Positions 63,931 to 64,000 of a stretch of 64,000 nt of DNA are shown one piece after another. The position numbers and the translations under genes were made by a program. Below the pieces are notes generated by a model. The model ran no database searches. It was given only the letters and a program-made list of their open reading frames with translations, and was not told the DNA's origin. Every line of letters starts with the position of its first letter. Position 1 is the first letter of the stretch. Source of the DNA: Mycobacteroides sp. CBMA 271 (GTDB taxonomy: Bacteria; Actinomycetota; Actinomycetes; Mycobacteriales; Mycobacteriaceae); assembly GCF_009729205.1 (NCBI RefSeq), contig NZ_VTHB01000006.1, positions 265,546 through 329,545 of the forward strand. The letters are read 5' to 3'.

Positions 63931-64000
63931 AGCGGATTCCTCCTCGGCGATATGGATCAAGACCTGACGAATGGAAGCCTAATCGCGATTGCCGCCGCGC
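63931..64000 (-). promoter_or_regulatory. Upstream region of the encapsulin operon
   Basis: Only 70 bases are in the window. GAGGAGGA (ribosome site) lies close to the encapsulin GTG. No further element can be seen. Confidence 0.3.

Overview
The window is high-GC actinobacterial DNA, most probably from the Mycobacteroides abscessus/chelonae group of rapidly growing mycobacteria. It carries the mycobacterial arabinogalactan/mycolate locus almost gene for gene (erp-glf-glfT2-PAP2-ubiA-aftB-Ag85-Rv3802c-fadD32-pks13-accD4, then emb genes-aftA-dprE2-dprE1-gtrA, then wzm-glfT1-wzt-pafE-Rv3779-like-Rv3778c-like). Two residues fit that group: EmbB has Gln-Met at the Mycobacterium tuberculosis (Mtb) 303-304 positions, and DprE1 has Ala at the Cys387 position. 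These are natural ethambutol and benzothiazinone resistance signatures.

Layout. 1-662 is the 5' part of erp (minus strand). 1007-7679 is a tightly overlapping plus-strand operon for galactan and arabinan precursors (glf, glfT2, PAP2 phosphatase, ubiA, aftB). 7882-11222 holds three tandem catalytically intact antigen 85 mycolyltransferases. 11458-21759 makes mycolic acids (Rv3802c-like, fadD32, pks13, accD4). 21847-23617 is a small accessory block (4-TM protein, CDF metal exporter, zinc-ribbon protein). 23691-40165 is a minus-strand arabinan block (gtrA, dprE1, dprE2, aftA, embC, embA, embB). Its emb cluster is split between embC and embA by a divergent AAA ATPase gene, a coiled-coil gene and a small membrane protein; the embA/ATPase intergenic region holds a striking phased array of GATAC half-sites. 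40272-43989 contains a 39-codon gene, an odd hydrolase, a MocR/AhpD divergon and a secreted M15-like protein. 44119-49166 is the minus-strand galactan initiation/export and AG-modification operon (Rv3779-like, pafE, wzt, glfT1, wzm). 49276-52082 has a PLP-fold protein lacking its lysine, a quinone oxidoreductase and a MarR regulator.

A tRNA-Ser(UGA) gene at 52114-52200 marks the left side of an accessory island of about 8.8 kb. The island has unknown genes, a lipoprotein, a GIY-YIG protein, a serine recombinase, and a 1032-residue multi-TM/Gln-rich protein ending in a PD-(D/E)xK (Tox-REase-7-like) toxin domain. That protein is followed without gaps by two candidate immunity genes, an orphan NlpC/P60 fragment and a secreted protein. 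This looks like a membrane-anchored polymorphic toxin locus and is the most novel item here.

The right end (61149-63930) is a two-gene family 2A encapsulin nanocompartment operon: the shell protein (MMP-I/SrpI type) and its cysteine desulfurase cargo with a long disordered targeting region.

All functional calls are from reading translated sequence and remembered family features; no database search was possible.
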